Assembly (NCBI GenBank): GCA_902527045.1
Contig: CABZNL010000009.1
Span: forward strand, 1-53,915
Reading direction: 5' to 3'
Origin: an uncultured Alphaproteobacteria bacterium
Lineage (GTDB): Bacteria > Pseudomonadota > Alphaproteobacteria > HIMB59
DNA: 53,915 bases
Part shown: one piece after another, positions 43,302-52,387 of the stretch
Layout: each line of letters opens with the position of its first letter
Position numbering within the stretch: position 1 is the first letter of the stretch
Translations under genes and position numbers: made by a program
Notes under the pieces: model-generated
Seen by the model: the letters and a program-made list of their open reading frames with translations, nothing else
The model's database searches: none
What the model was told of the DNA's origin: nothing

Positions 43302-43718
43302 TTACTTTTTTATATTTCTAGGTTTAATTTCATCGACATCTTCTACAGGACGAAGTATCGGTACATATCTTAGTCGAAGAATTATGACCGCAATGGCTAC
43401 TAAGACTATGGCACCAGCTTCATATAAAAGAAGTTCAGGATTTGAGTCTTTACCTTGAAGTATAATAAGTCTTGATAATGCAGTAATGGCAATAAATAAA
43501 GGATAAGTCATTCTCACACGATTAGACACATAATAAACTCTAACCATTCCGATTACCTCAACGTAGATAAATAATAGAAGTAAATCAGCTAATTCTACAT
43601 ATTGTACGTCTATCATTCTTAGTATTTCAAAGAGAATGGCAGTTATCGTAGCTACTAAAATGACACCAATTACTGCTTTTTCTACAAAACCAACAAAATT
43701 TTCAACGTTAGACCTCAT
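43302..43718 (-). CDS. PsiE-like four-helix membrane protein
   Basis: A 138-residue membrane protein with four hydrophobic segments and conserved-looking polar motif LLLLFIYVEVIGMVRVYY. I set the start at ATG 43718, which overlaps the ung stop codon (TAATG). PsiE proteins are phosphate-starvation inducible membrane proteins of unknown mechanism. No Pho box is visible because the gene is internal to the transcript. Confidence 0.75.
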   Translation of the reverse strand: MRSNVENFVGFVEKAVIGVILVATITAILFEILRMIDVQYVELADLLLLFIYVEVIGMVRVYYVSNRVRMTYPLFIAITALSRLIILQGKDSNPELLLYEAGAIVLVAIAVIILRLRYVPILRPVEDVDEIKPRNIKK

Positions 43719-44395
43719 TACCACTCAACCATATCAATTTGTTTTGATTTAAGAAAGGCATTTGTCTTAGAAAAAGGTTTGCTTCCAAAAAAACCGCGAT
43801 GGGCGGATAAAGGAGATGGATGAGGTGCAATTAAAATTAGATGTTTATTCGAATCAATATACTCTTTTTTTGATTGAGCAAATGATCCCCACAATATGAA
43901 AACGATATTTTCTAATTCATTACTAATTACAGAAATGACTTTATTAGTAAAAATATCCCAGCCAATTTTTTGATGTGAAAGGGGTTTTGATCTCTCCACT
44001 GTTAATGTTGTATTTAACAAAAATACACCCTGTTTGGCCCAATTTTCTAGGTTGCCATTATTAAAGTTAACTTCTTTTTTTAAATCATCCTGTAATTCTT
44101 TATAAATATTTATAAGAGAGGGCGGAGGTTTGACAGAGTCTGGGACAGAAAAACTAAGTCCGTGAGCTTGACCAGGGCCATGATAGGGATCTTGACCTAA
44201 AATAACTACTTTTATATTATTTAGAGGTGTTAAATTAAAAGCATTAAAAATTTGTCTTCCTGGAGGAAAGTAAACAATTTTGTTTTGTTTTAATTCTAAA
44301 AGTTTTTTTTTGAGATTGACCATGTAGTCTTGGTCAAACTCATCTTTTAAATGATTAAGCCATGTTTCAGGTAGTTGAATGGTAGGTTTTTCCAC
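43718..44395 (-). CDS. ung: Uracil-DNA glycosylase
   Basis: A 225-residue family 1 UDG. GQDPYHGPGQAHGLSFSV contains the catalytic Asp69, and HPSPLSAHRGF near the C-terminus contains the catalytic His and the minor-groove loop. Removes uracil from DNA in base excision repair. Length is normal. Its stop overlaps the next gene. Confidence 0.97.
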   Translation of the reverse strand: MEKPTIQLPETWLNHLKDEFDQDYMVNLKKKLLELKQNKIVYFPPGRQIFNAFNLTPLNNIKVVILGQDPYHGPGQAHGLSFSVPDSVKPPPSLINIYKELQDDLKKEVNFNNGNLENWAKQGVFLLNTTLTVERSKPLSHQKIGWDIFTNKVISVISNELENIVFILWGSFAQSKKEYIDSNKHLILIAPHPSPLSAHRGFFGSKPFSKTNAFLKSKQIDMVEW

Positions 44396-44406
44396 TCAGG
44401 TGTATA

Positions 44407-44652
44407 TTAGTTTAAGGTTGCGTCTTTACTTCGACCGTATTTTTCAAGTTTATAAATAATTTTTTCTTTAAGATCATGATTTTCTTCTAAAGCCATTACC
44501 AATGCTTGTGTGTAGAAGAAACAAGCTGCTTCAATATCAGCTTTGTCTTCAAAGTAATTTGCTGCTTCGTAGTACAAAGAACATACTTTGTCCATCTGCT
44601 TTTTTTGAAAAGCATCGGTTATATCGTTATCAAATTGAGAAGCGTCTTTCAT
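44407..44652 (-). CDS. Small helical (TPR-like) protein, unknown
   Basis: An 81-residue protein built of amphipathic helices (SQFDNDITDAFQKKQMDK, DIEAACFFYTQALVMALEENHD). The spacing suggests one to two TPR-like repeats. Located between gloB and ung, 11 bases from ung. Conserved small proteins like this often accompany gloB in marine Alphaproteobacteria, in my impression. Function unknown. Confidence 0.6.
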   Translation of the reverse strand: MKDASQFDNDITDAFQKKQMDKVCSLYYEAANYFEDKADIEAACFFYTQALVMALEENHDLKEKIIYKLEKYGRSKDATLN

Positions 44653-44705
44653 TACAAATCTAAAAGTAGCACATTTACCTAAAACACCAAGATTAAAATG
44701 AATTA

Positions 44706-45467
44706 CTAAAAATTATCCTTTGCAGAGCGCATTTTAGCAAAAACCTCTATAGCGTTTTGAGTATCATAAAGTTTCAGAAATTGATCCTCATCGCACCTTA
44801 GAAATGGATTACATAGTAATTGATCTGAGAGCATTGTAGGTATTGTTGGGCGGAGTTCATTTTCTTGATGTGAGGCCCACTTAGAATACTGTTGAAGTTC
44901 CTTGTTATTAGGATCAATGCTTAAAGCAAAATTAATATTTGCTGAAGTATATTCATGTCCACAATATATTTTTGTGTCCTTTGGTAGTTGTTTGATTTTG
45001 CGCAAACTGTCCCAAAAAACTTTAGGTGTTCCCTCAAACATTCTCCCGCAACCTATGCTAAAAAGAGTATCTCCAGAAAATAAAATATTATGTTTAGGCA
45101 TAAAGAAATTTATATGTTGAAGTGTATGACCGGGAGTATGAATAACTTTATATTCATTCCCTAATATCTTAAAAGTCTCATGATCTACAACTTCTTTATC
45201 TGGTTTAGGAATTTTAGAATCATTTTTATATCCTATGACTAAAGAATTAAATTTTGATTTAATCTCACTAACAGCAGCTATATGGTCATCATGATGATGG
45301 GTAATTAAAATATGACTTGCTACGCAGTCATTCAGTTCAAGAATTTTCAAACACATACTCAGATCAGAGGGGTCTACTAGTATCCCTTTAGTTTCATGAG
45401 GATTTTTTATTAAATATCCATAATTATCGTCTAATTGGGGAAATAAATACACATTAGGTTTTTGCAT
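44706..45467 (-). CDS. gloB: Hydroxyacylglutathione hydrolase (glyoxalase II)
   Basis: A 253-residue metallo-beta-lactamase enzyme. THHHDDH (His57, His58, His59, Asp61, His62) is the glyoxalase II metal site; TPGHTLQH and FSGDTLF supply the next ligands, and the C-terminal region is the short substrate-binding helical domain. Hydrolyses S-lactoylglutathione to lactate plus glutathione, completing methylglyoxal detoxification. Divergent from the methyltransferase gene by 40 bases. Confidence 0.95.
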   Translation of the reverse strand: MQKPNVYLFPQLDDNYGYLIKNPHETKGILVDPSDLSMCLKILELNDCVASHILITHHHDDHIAAVSEIKSKFNSLVIGYKNDSKIPKPDKEVVDHETFKILGNEYKVIHTPGHTLQHINFFMPKHNILFSGDTLFSIGCGRMFEGTPKVFWDSLRKIKQLPKDTKIYCGHEYTSANINFALSIDPNNKELQQYSKWASHQENELRPTIPTMLSDQLLCNPFLRCDEDQFLKLYDTQNAIEVFAKMRSAKDNF

Positions 45468-45507
45468 AAGAAATAGAATGTTAAGTAAATCTAGTTAAAA
45501 TACAATT

Positions 45508-46215
45508 ATGAATATTAACGCATCAGATATTTACAGTTTTTACCAATCAAAGTTAGGCAAACTTGTTAAACGAAATATTCGTCATCAACTATACAACAAT
45601 TTAAATTCTATCAACGACAGTGTTGTCTGTGGATATGGATACACAAATCCCTACCTTTCTTTTTTAAATAAACAAAATAAAAATTTACAAATATCTGCAA
45701 TGCAGCCAGAATTTTTAGATGGTAATGTCAAAGATAAATATGATTTCGATCATCAAATTATTCATGAATATTTCTTACCTTTGGATCCAAGCTCAGTAGA
45801 TGTAGTGATATCTGCACATTTACTTGAATTTGTTGATAAACCCCAAAGTAGTATTGAGGAAGTATGGAGAATTCTAAAGCCAAATGGGCTTTTTTTAACA
45901 ATTATACCCAGAAGATCAGGTGTATGGACTAGGTATGATAATAATCCTTTTGGATTTGGTAGATCATACTCCAATAAACAATTTAAATCACTAATACAAG
46001 ACTTTCTAGTTCTTGATTATAGAAAATCATTTCTACATTTCCCACCATGGGACCATTATTTAAATTATAAATCACATCGAACAGTTGAAAAAATGGGTGA
46101 TTTTTTCTTTCCGTATATGGGAGGTCTAATGATTTGTGTTTGTAAAAAGATTGTCTATGCAAAAAGTACTAAAAAACAAAAAAAAATACCAATTAAAAGT
46201 TTTGTAGTAACTTAA
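45508..46215 (+). CDS. Class I SAM-dependent methyltransferase
   Basis: A 235-residue protein. SAM-binding motif I is degenerate (VVCGYGYTNPYLSFL), followed by VDVVISAHLLEFVDKPQSSIEEVWRILKPNGLFLTIIP, the motif IV/post-I region of methyltransferase family 11. Target unknown; a homolog is found next to gloB in many alphaproteobacteria. The C-terminus is basic (TKKQKKIPIK). Confidence 0.85.
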   Translation: MNINASDIYSFYQSKLGKLVKRNIRHQLYNNLNSINDSVVCGYGYTNPYLSFLNKQNKNLQISAMQPEFLDGNVKDKYDFDHQIIHEYFLPLDPSSVDVVISAHLLEFVDKPQSSIEEVWRILKPNGLFLTIIPRRSGVWTRYDNNPFGFGRSYSNKQFKSLIQDFLVLDYRKSFLHFPPWDHYLNYKSHRTVEKMGDFFFPYMGGLMICVCKKIVYAKSTKKQKKIPIKSFVVT

Positions 46216-46256
46216 AAATTATTCATATTTAATTTTTAAAAAGATAGAATTAATCT

Positions 46257-47006
46257 TTGTTAGATCTTAGTTATTATATAATCGTTTCATTCTCTATTTT
46301 ATTGTTTGCGATATCAAAATCTGGTTTCTCTGGAGGAGGGTTGGCTTTAATTTCAGTAACCCTATTATCTATAACTTACGGCCCATTAATTGCAATAGCC
46401 ATTTTGATGCCAATGTTAATTGTATGCGATATAATTGCTTTGTATTTAAATAGAAAATATTTTGAATATAAAATTTTATGGTCAATAGCACCTTATTCTT
46501 TATTGGGTGTAATCGCTGGTACAATCTTGTTTAAATTTATTAATTTATCAATGATAAGTATTTTTATAGGTGCGATCTCATTGATATACGTTATTTTTAA
46601 TTATTTGATTGTAGACACCAAGCTAAAAAAAATACCTTTTTATGGCAGTAGATCTTTTTGGGGAGCATTAGCAGGATTTACTAGTTTTATCCTTCACTCT
46701 GGAGGATTACCATTAAATATTTATTTTATGTCAATCTATAACAAAAAAATACAATTTGTTGCGGGTGTTGTTTTCTCTATTGCTTTAATAAACTTGTTTA
46801 AATTAGTTCCTTATTTTTATTTAGAAATATTAGATTTTGAGAAACTATATAATTATCTTATTTTTTCACCAATTGCTGTTTTAGGAGTAATTTTAGGACA
46901 CTGGATGAACAGTAAGCTTTCAGATAATTCTTTTTTTATGATCATTAATATTTTTGTAGTTATAGGATCAATAAGATTAATTTATTTAGGAATAATGGGC
47001 TTATAA
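46257..47006 (+). CDS. TauE/SafE family membrane exporter
   Basis: A 249-residue protein with about eight membrane helices. The first repeat SKSGFSGGGLALISVTLLS and the second GFTSFILHSGGLPLN are the TauE/SafE glycine motifs. It moves sulfite, sulfoacetate or other organic anions. Starts with TTG at 46257 (no ATG in the first segment). It ends 6 bases into the convergent small gene. Confidence 0.88.
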   Translation: MLDLSYYIIVSFSILLFAISKSGFSGGGLALISVTLLSITYGPLIAIAILMPMLIVCDIIALYLNRKYFEYKILWSIAPYSLLGVIAGTILFKFINLSMISIFIGAISLIYVIFNYLIVDTKLKKIPFYGSRSFWGALAGFTSFILHSGGLPLNIYFMSIYNKKIQFVAGVVFSIALINLFKLVPYFYLEILDFEKLYNYLIFSPIAVLGVILGHWMNSKLSDNSFFMIINIFVVIGSIRLIYLGIMGL

Positions 47007-47360
47007 TATTTTTTCTAGAATATTAATTAACTCAAATTCATCTTTATACTTATTCATTTGATCTTTATTGATTAATATTTTGTATTTACCACTATTTTCT
47101 TCAACACAAATAGGTAAGTCATGTTTATAATTTAAAAGATTATATTCTTCTAATTCTTCTAAATGTAAAAATTTAAAATTATGAGGAGAACTTTCAATAA
47201 ATTTTTTCCAAGCTTCTCTCATCTTCAAATCATGAGTAATTTTACATAAATTACACTCATAAGTGCTCGGAGAAGCATATTTATGAACTGTATCGAGAAT
47301 ATAATTCCACTTTCCACCTTTAGCGTTATAAACAAAAATTATATTTCTTTTACTATTCAT
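47001..47360 (-). CDS. Small CxxC-containing protein, unknown
   Basis: A 119-residue protein from ATG 47360, chosen because earlier codons overlap metW (stop at 47353). N-terminal IIFVYNAKGGKWNYILD, then YECNLCKITHD with a CxxC pair, and a beta-rich C-terminal half. Might be a small redox or metal-binding enzyme. Coupled to metW by the 8-base overlap. Related small CxLC proteins are known to me only as hypothetical. Confidence 0.65.
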   Translation of the reverse strand: MNSKRNIIFVYNAKGGKWNYILDTVHKYASPSTYECNLCKITHDLKMREAWKKFIESSPHNFKFLHLEELEEYNLLNYKHDLPICVEENSGKYKILINKDQMNKYKDEFELINILEKIL

Positions 47361-47946
47361 CTGTAATATGAAACAAAACCTCCTTACAAAATAGGTTTGA
47401 AGGTATTTTGCCATTTTCAAATTTTCTTAGATTAATAACGTCAAAGGTTGAAATTATTTTAAGGTCTAAATTTTTAGCTAATTTTTTAAAATCTTTAATA
47501 CTACACGGGTGAATATAATCAGTATTATACCAATGATCACTATCTTCTTTCTTTAGAAGAGAGTCAAAACTTCCTGATAATAAAAAATTTGAAATTTTGC
47601 TTAACCGTGCAGAATTATTAAAGCTAACAATAATATTCTTACTTACTTTTTTAAGAGTATTTAACAATTTATCTGGTTTTTGAACTGCCTGAATTGTTTG
47701 AGTTAAAAGACAGTAATCGAACTGATTAAATGGAAAGTCTTCCACTATTAAATTTATATCTCCATGTATAACATCTAGTCCTTTTTCTAAACATTTGATT
47801 ACTTTTTCCTGATTCAACTCAACTCCTTGAGCGCTAACACCTTTATTTTCAAGATAAGAAATTAATTCTCCATCAGAACAACCAATATCTAATACTTTGG
47901 AATTTTCCGGAATTAATTTTAAAATAATTTCATAGTCTTTTCTCAT
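47353..47946 (-). CDS. metW: Methionine biosynthesis protein MetW
   Basis: A 197-residue SAM-methyltransferase-like protein. [15 protein letters not shown] is motif I and GVELNQEKV the next conserved piece. MetW works with MetX in methionine synthesis. Its ATG overlaps the metX stop region by 4 bases, the standard metXW arrangement. The HPCSIKDF segment and C-terminal helices are typical of MetW. Confidence 0.9.
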   Translation of the reverse strand: MRKDYEIILKLIPENSKVLDIGCSDGELISYLENKGVSAQGVELNQEKVIKCLEKGLDVIHGDINLIVEDFPFNQFDYCLLTQTIQAVQKPDKLLNTLKKVSKNIIVSFNNSARLSKISNFLLSGSFDSLLKKEDSDHWYNTDYIHPCSIKDFKKLAKNLDLKIISTFDVINLRKFENGKIPSNLFCKEVLFHITDE

Positions 47947-49070
47947 TTTATTCCCTTTAAAAAACCCTGTGCAACTTTGAAAAATTGAGGCTCATCAAGT
48001 AAAAAGCTATCATGGCCTCTATCAGAGACAACCTCAGCAAAACTCACGTTTGATCCAATTGAATTCAATAGAGATACGATTTCTCTTGATTCTTTTGTTG
48101 GAAATAACCAATCACTTGTAAATGATAAAACTAGAAATCTAATCGAATTATTAATAATAGTTTTTTTATTTTCAATTATTTCATTTTTTACATCAAAATA
48201 ATCCATAGCTCTTGTCATATACAAGTAGCTGTTGGCATCAAATCGATCTACAAAAGACCTACCCTGGTAACGAAGATAACTTTCAACCTGAAAGTCTATT
48301 CCAAAGCCAAAAGATAAATCATTTTTTTCTTGTAAGTTTCTACCAAATTTGTTTTGAAAAGCTTTTTCAGATAAATATGTAATATGAGCAATCATTCTAG
48401 CAACAGAAAGACCATTTTCAGGTTTTTCATTACCCTCTAAATATCTTCCATTTTGCCAATTTGGATCTAACATAATCGATTGTCTGCCAGCTTCGTCAAA
48501 AGCTATATTTTGTGCGGAGTGTTTTAAGGAACCTGCAATGCTCATAATCGACCTAACACTCTCAGGATAAGTAGCAGCCCACTGAAGCACTTGCATCGCA
48601 CCCATTGATCCACCAGCTACAGAAAGTAATTTAGATATGCCAAGTTTGTCAATAAGAATTTTTTGTGCCTTCACCATGTCTCGAATAGTTATAGTTGGAA
48701 AATCTAAGCCATATATCTTTGAAGTTTCAGGATTTATATCATTGGGACCTGTAGTTCCTACACATCCACCAAGAACATTTGAACAGATAACAAAATATTT
48801 ATTTGTGTCTATAGGTTTATTAGGGCCAACCATTAACTCCCACCAACCTTTCTTTTTAGTAATAGGATTTTCCTCTGCTGGAAATTGGTCGCCAGTTAAT
48901 GCATGACAAACCAAAATTGCATTATTTTTTTGGTTGGTAAGTTTTCCGTATGTTTGGTATGCGATTTGAAAGTCTTTTATTTTTTTTCCAGAGTCTAGTA
49001 ATAGCTCTTCATTGCACTTAAGTAAGTATCCTGGATAATCAGTATTTGCAGTTATTTCTCTCATTTTCAA
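47943..49070 (-). CDS. metX: Homoserine O-acetyltransferase
   Basis: A 375-residue alpha/beta hydrolase-fold enzyme. [13 protein letters not shown] holds the nucleophile Ser155; an Asp is in [11 protein letters not shown] and the His in [26 protein letters not shown] is a further MetX signature. It acylates homoserine on the way to methionine. ATG codons at 49070 and 49064 are both possible; AAGG precedes them. It lies directly after a SAM-II/SAM-V-like riboswitch. Confidence 0.95.
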   Translation of the reverse strand: MKMREITANTDYPGYLLKCNEELLLDSGKKIKDFQIAYQTYGKLTNQKNNAILVCHALTGDQFPAEENPITKKKGWWELMVGPNKPIDTNKYFVICSNVLGGCVGTTGPNDINPETSKIYGLDFPTITIRDMVKAQKILIDKLGISKLLSVAGGSMGAMQVLQWAATYPESVRSIMSIAGSLKHSAQNIAFDEAGRQSIMLDPNWQNGRYLEGNEKPENGLSVARMIAHITYLSEKAFQNKFGRNLQEKNDLSFGFGIDFQVESYLRYQGRSFVDRFDANSYLYMTRAMDYFDVKNEIIENKKTIINNSIRFLVLSFTSDWLFPTKESREIVSLLNSIGSNVSFAEVVSDRGHDSFLLDEPQFFKVAQGFLKGIK

Positions 49071-49097
49071 CCTTGTTCGACTGATAACTGCGGTGAT

Positions 49098-49145
49098 ACG
49101 CTTTAGCTGTTTTACACCCGCAAGCTGCTATCAAATCGGTGAAAG
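49098..49145 (-). ncRNA. SAM-II/SAM-V-type riboswitch upstream of metX
   Basis: Read on the minus strand the leader contains CACCGATTTG, then GCAGCTTGCGGGTGTAAA and AGCTAAAG. P1 can form from CACC (49141-49138) with GGTG (49118-49115); the loop AGCT can pair with the downstream AGCT for the pseudoknot, with GCTT opposing AAGC; the TAAA stretch fits the triplex. GATTT, GTAAA and GCTAAA are the shared core of SAM-II and SAM-V motifs. It probably acts on translation of metX, since the ribosome site AAGG lies about 20-25 bases after the aptamer. The exact class needs a model search. Confidence 0.75.
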
Positions 49146-49225
49146 TGAAATTTAAGGCTTTTCTAAAAATTTTCAATATAAAATGATGATATTTTCTTTA
49201 TATAGTTTATTTATTAACAAAAATA

Positions 49226-50281
49226 ATGAAAAACAACCAACCAAAAAATGCATATAAAGGCGGAGCTGAGGTATTTAAAGGCTATGTAAGGCTTTCATCA
49301 AACGAAAATAATTATGGTCCAGCAAAGTCTGTTATATCAATAATAAAACAAAATATTAAATTTTCGAATATTTATCCAGAACTTGACGGGGAGAGCTTAC
49401 GAAATCAAATTGCTAAATCCTACAAGATAAATAGCAAACAAATTATATTAGGCGCCGGTTCAGATGAAGTACTTCAAATGATATATGCAGCTTTTTCTAG
49501 ACCAAATGATGAGGTTATCTTTACTAAGTATGCTTTTGCTATGTATTCAATTTATGCAAAGAATTTTAAATGCAAAGTTAAAACATTTGATGATAAGGAC
49601 TTTCAATTTAAATTAGAAAGTCTTAACAAAATAATAAGTCAAAAAACAAAAATTATTTTTTTAGCTAACCCAAATAATCCTACTGGTTCAATTTTCTACA
49701 AAAATGAATTAATTAAATTTTTAAATAAAATCAAGAAAACAACTCTAGTTGTATTGGATGCAGCATATTGTGAATACATTAAAGATCATAAATATGATGA
49801 TGGGATGAAATTAGTTAAAAATTACTCAAATTTAATAATAACAAGATCTTTTTCTAAAATCTTTGCTCTTGGAGGTTTAAGAATAGGTTGGGGTTACGCT
49901 AACTCAAAAATTATCTCTCAATTATATCAATATAAAAAGCCATTTAATGTATCAAGACTTTCTTGTATCGCCGCTCAAGAGTCTTTAAAAAATAAAAAGT
50001 GGATTAATGAGTCAATTAAGAATAATTCTATTAACAAAACTTTAACATGTAAGCAGTTAAATAATAAATCCTTTGAAATAATTGATACTAAGGCTAATTT
50101 TATTCTTTTAAAATTTAAAAATTCAATAATAACTCAACAATTTGTGGACTTTTTACATATAAATAAAATTACGGTGAGATCTTTATCCTCATACGGTTTA
50201 AATAACTTTGTAAGAATGACCATAGGAACTAAAACTGATATGAAAAAAGCTATTTTAGTTGCAAATAAATTTAATGTTTAA
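49226..50281 (+). CDS. hisC: Histidinol-phosphate/aromatic aminotransferase
   Basis: A 351-residue fold-type I PLP enzyme. SNENNYGP (N-terminal), ANPNNPTGSIF and SFSKIFALGGLRIGWG with the Schiff-base Lys211. It transaminates histidinol phosphate or prephenate/phenylpyruvate. Because it overlaps tyrA by 8 bases an aromatic-pathway role (tyrosine synthesis) is likely, possibly serving both pathways. The name is based on family only. Confidence 0.85.
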   Translation: MKNNQPKNAYKGGAEVFKGYVRLSSNENNYGPAKSVISIIKQNIKFSNIYPELDGESLRNQIAKSYKINSKQIILGAGSDEVLQMIYAAFSRPNDEVIFTKYAFAMYSIYAKNFKCKVKTFDDKDFQFKLESLNKIISQKTKIIFLANPNNPTGSIFYKNELIKFLNKIKKTTLVVLDAAYCEYIKDHKYDDGMKLVKNYSNLIITRSFSKIFALGGLRIGWGYANSKIISQLYQYKKPFNVSRLSCIAAQESLKNKKWINESIKNNSINKTLTCKQLNNKSFEIIDTKANFILLKFKNSIITQQFVDFLHINKITVRSLSSYGLNNFVRMTIGTKTDMKKAILVANKFNV

Positions 50282-51170
50282 AAATATTCTTATTATTGGT
50301 TTTGGGATGATTGGATCTTCAATAGCAAGAACTGTACTTAAAAAAAATAAAAGTATTAAAATTTTTGCTTTTGATAAATCACCAAATCTAAAAATTAGAA
50401 TTAATAAATCAAAATTAAAAAAAGTAAAAGTTTTGAAATCACTCAATGAGATTAAAGATAATAATATTGATTTTATTATTATTTGTACTCCAATGCTCCA
50501 ATACCAATCAATTTTCAAAAAACTTAATGATATTGATCTACAGCAGACTATTGTTACTGATGTAGGATCAACAAAAGTAAATATTGAAAAGATATACTTA
50601 CAAAAAAAATATCAGTTTAATTTTATTCCATCACACCCTATAGCTGGTATAGAAAAAGCTGGTTTAGAAAATGGATTTGATGGACTATTTACTAATAGAT
50701 ACAATATTATTTGCCCAATAAAAAAAACTTCAAAAACACATATTAATAAAGTTATCAAGTTCTGGAGATCTCTAAATATGAAAATTGAATTAATGTCTGC
50801 CAAAGAACATGACAAAGTACTTAGTTTAACTTCACATTTGCCACATTTAATCTCCTATTCATTGGTTTTGACTGCTATGAAAAAGGAAACTTCACTTAAT
50901 TCAAAATTAGTTAAATTTTCTGCTGGAGGATTTAGAGATTTTACCAGAGTTGCAGGAAGTGACCCAGAGATGTGGAGAGATATATTTTTAGCTAATAGTT
51001 CTCAAATTCAAAAATTAACTAGTAATTTTATAAGAGAGTTAAAAGAATTTTCTAGAAACTTAAATAAAGGCAATTCTCATAATTTATTAGCTAAATTGAA
51101 AAAGACTAAAGATGTCAGAGATAAAATTGTTAAGGCACGTCAGGCGGGAAAATTTATCCCTAATGATTAA
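50274..51170 (+). CDS. tyrA: Prephenate/arogenate (cyclohexadienyl) dehydrogenase
   Basis: A 298-residue protein read from ATG 50274 inside the hisC end; the TTG at 50259 is an alternative. NAD(P)-binding IIGFGMIGSSIART, then PSHPIAGIEKAG (substrate site) and SHLPHLISYSL with His and Ser of the active site. Converts prephenate or arogenate to the tyrosine precursor. It overlaps convergent plsC by 11 bases. Confidence 0.92.
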   Translation: MFKNILIIGFGMIGSSIARTVLKKNKSIKIFAFDKSPNLKIRINKSKLKKVKVLKSLNEIKDNNIDFIIICTPMLQYQSIFKKLNDIDLQQTIVTDVGSTKVNIEKIYLQKKYQFNFIPSHPIAGIEKAGLENGFDGLFTNRYNIICPIKKTSKTHINKVIKFWRSLNMKIELMSAKEHDKVLSLTSHLPHLISYSLVLTAMKKETSLNSKLVKFSAGGFRDFTRVAGSDPEMWRDIFLANSSQIQKLTSNFIRELKEFSRNLNKGNSHNLLAKLKKTKDVRDKIVKARQAGKFIPND

Positions 51171-51831
51171 GGCTATTAATTTCAAATTTAAGTTTTTTTA
51201 AAAATTCCTGCTTACTCAATCCTGGAGGAATAGGTTCTTTAAACTCGACCGTTATTGTACCTTTGGTAAGGTTGTTACTTTTTGGCCAGTATTTTCCAGA
51301 ATTCAAAGATATAGGAATTACTGGTTTGTTTAATGACTTATACATAGAGTAGATGCCAGGCTTAAGATCTGGTTGATCTTTGAAGGCTGTTCTTGTTCCT
51401 TCAGGAAAAATTATTACAGGTCTATGATCTAAATACTCAGCTGTTTGATGATTTACATGACGAAGACTTTGTATTCCCTGTGCTCTATCAATAGCTATCA
51501 TCCCTAATTTTTTTAGATATGTTCCAAACAAAGGAATATTCAACAATTCTTTTTTTAAAATATATGCAGGATTATAAAAAAGTTCATTAAAGTATATCGT
51601 TTCAAATATTGATTGATGTTTACTTGCATATAGACATCCTTTTTTATTTGCAAATTCTGCATTAATTACTTCTATATTTATTTTAAATAATCTTAAAACT
51701 GAAGTCATACTTCTCGTAAATAAGAGTACAAAAAATCTAAACTTGAAATATTTGAAAGGAAGACCGAATAGAGAAAATATTAATACAAAAGCTGAGGTTA
51801 AATAAAATGTAATTAAGAAACTAAATTTCAT
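51160..51831 (-). CDS. plsC: 1-acyl-sn-glycerol-3-phosphate acyltransferase
   Basis: A 223-residue membrane-bound acyltransferase. Motif I is KHQSIFETIYF, HX4E where most members have HX4D; motif III FPEGTRT. One N-terminal membrane segment, then acceptor-binding IAIDRAQGIQS. It makes phosphatidic acid from lysophosphatidate. The Glu in motif I is conservative. Overlaps the YdcF-like gene by 11 bases. Confidence 0.88.
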   Translation of the reverse strand: MKFSFLITFYLTSAFVLIFSLFGLPFKYFKFRFFVLLFTRSMTSVLRLFKINIEVINAEFANKKGCLYASKHQSIFETIYFNELFYNPAYILKKELLNIPLFGTYLKKLGMIAIDRAQGIQSLRHVNHQTAEYLDHRPVIIFPEGTRTAFKDQPDLKPGIYSMYKSLNKPVIPISLNSGKYWPKSNNLTKGTITVEFKEPIPPGLSKQEFLKKLKFEINSLNH

Positions 51832-52387
51832 ATTTTTTTATAAAAACTAATTTTGACACAATTAATTTAATATACTCCTCTAACAACTTTTCAAATGGAA
51901 TGACAGAATCTTTATTACTGACTGCAAAAGGTATAATTTTTAAACCTGATAATTGATTAAATAAAAATTCAGCCCGTTGCATATGTAAATCTGAAGTAAT
52001 TAACAATATAGATTTTACTTTATTTTCTAATGCCCAGTATCTAGTCTCTAATGCATTTTCATATGTATTTTTTGATAAATAACCAACATCAATACTGCTT
52101 TCAACTATATTTTGATCAAAATTAAGAATATTAACTAATACTACTTCTGAATTAAAAGTATTATCTACGCCTGAAATAAACAGTTTTTCCTGTTTAGAGT
52201 TTTTAATCTGATTGTAACCTTCAATTATTCTCTCACCTTTGCCACCAGTCAAAACAACAATTGCATCAACATTAAAAGTATTTACCTGCTCATGAGATAA
52301 ATTATTTTTAAATTTAATTATACCAAAAGCTAAAAATAGTAAGATTAGAGCGATTATAATATTTAAACGCTTTAGGAGAATTATCAT
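51821..52387 (-). CDS. YdcF/DUF218-family protein
   Basis: A 188-residue protein with one N-terminal membrane segment (IIIALILLFLAFGIIKF) and a periplasmic DUF218 domain: AIVVLTGGKGERIIEGYN, KLFISGVDN and LLITSDLHMQRAEFLF. The family may act in envelope or vancomycin-resistance-like processes; its function is not established. Coupled by a one-base overlap with lysA. Confidence 0.85.
   Translation of the reverse strand: MIILLKRLNIIIALILLFLAFGIIKFKNNLSHEQVNTFNVDAIVVLTGGKGERIIEGYNQIKNSKQEKLFISGVDNTFNSEVVLVNILNFDQNIVESSIDVGYLSKNTYENALETRYWALENKVKSILLITSDLHMQRAEFLFNQLSGLKIIPFAVSNKDSVIPFEKLLEEYIKLIVSKLVFIKKYEI

Noticed and set aside
46984-47020. AT-only hairpin (TAATATT/AATATTA) at the convergent tauE/small gene ends
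   Set aside because: Lies within coding overlap, contains only A:T pairs and has no clear T run; not a reliable terminator.
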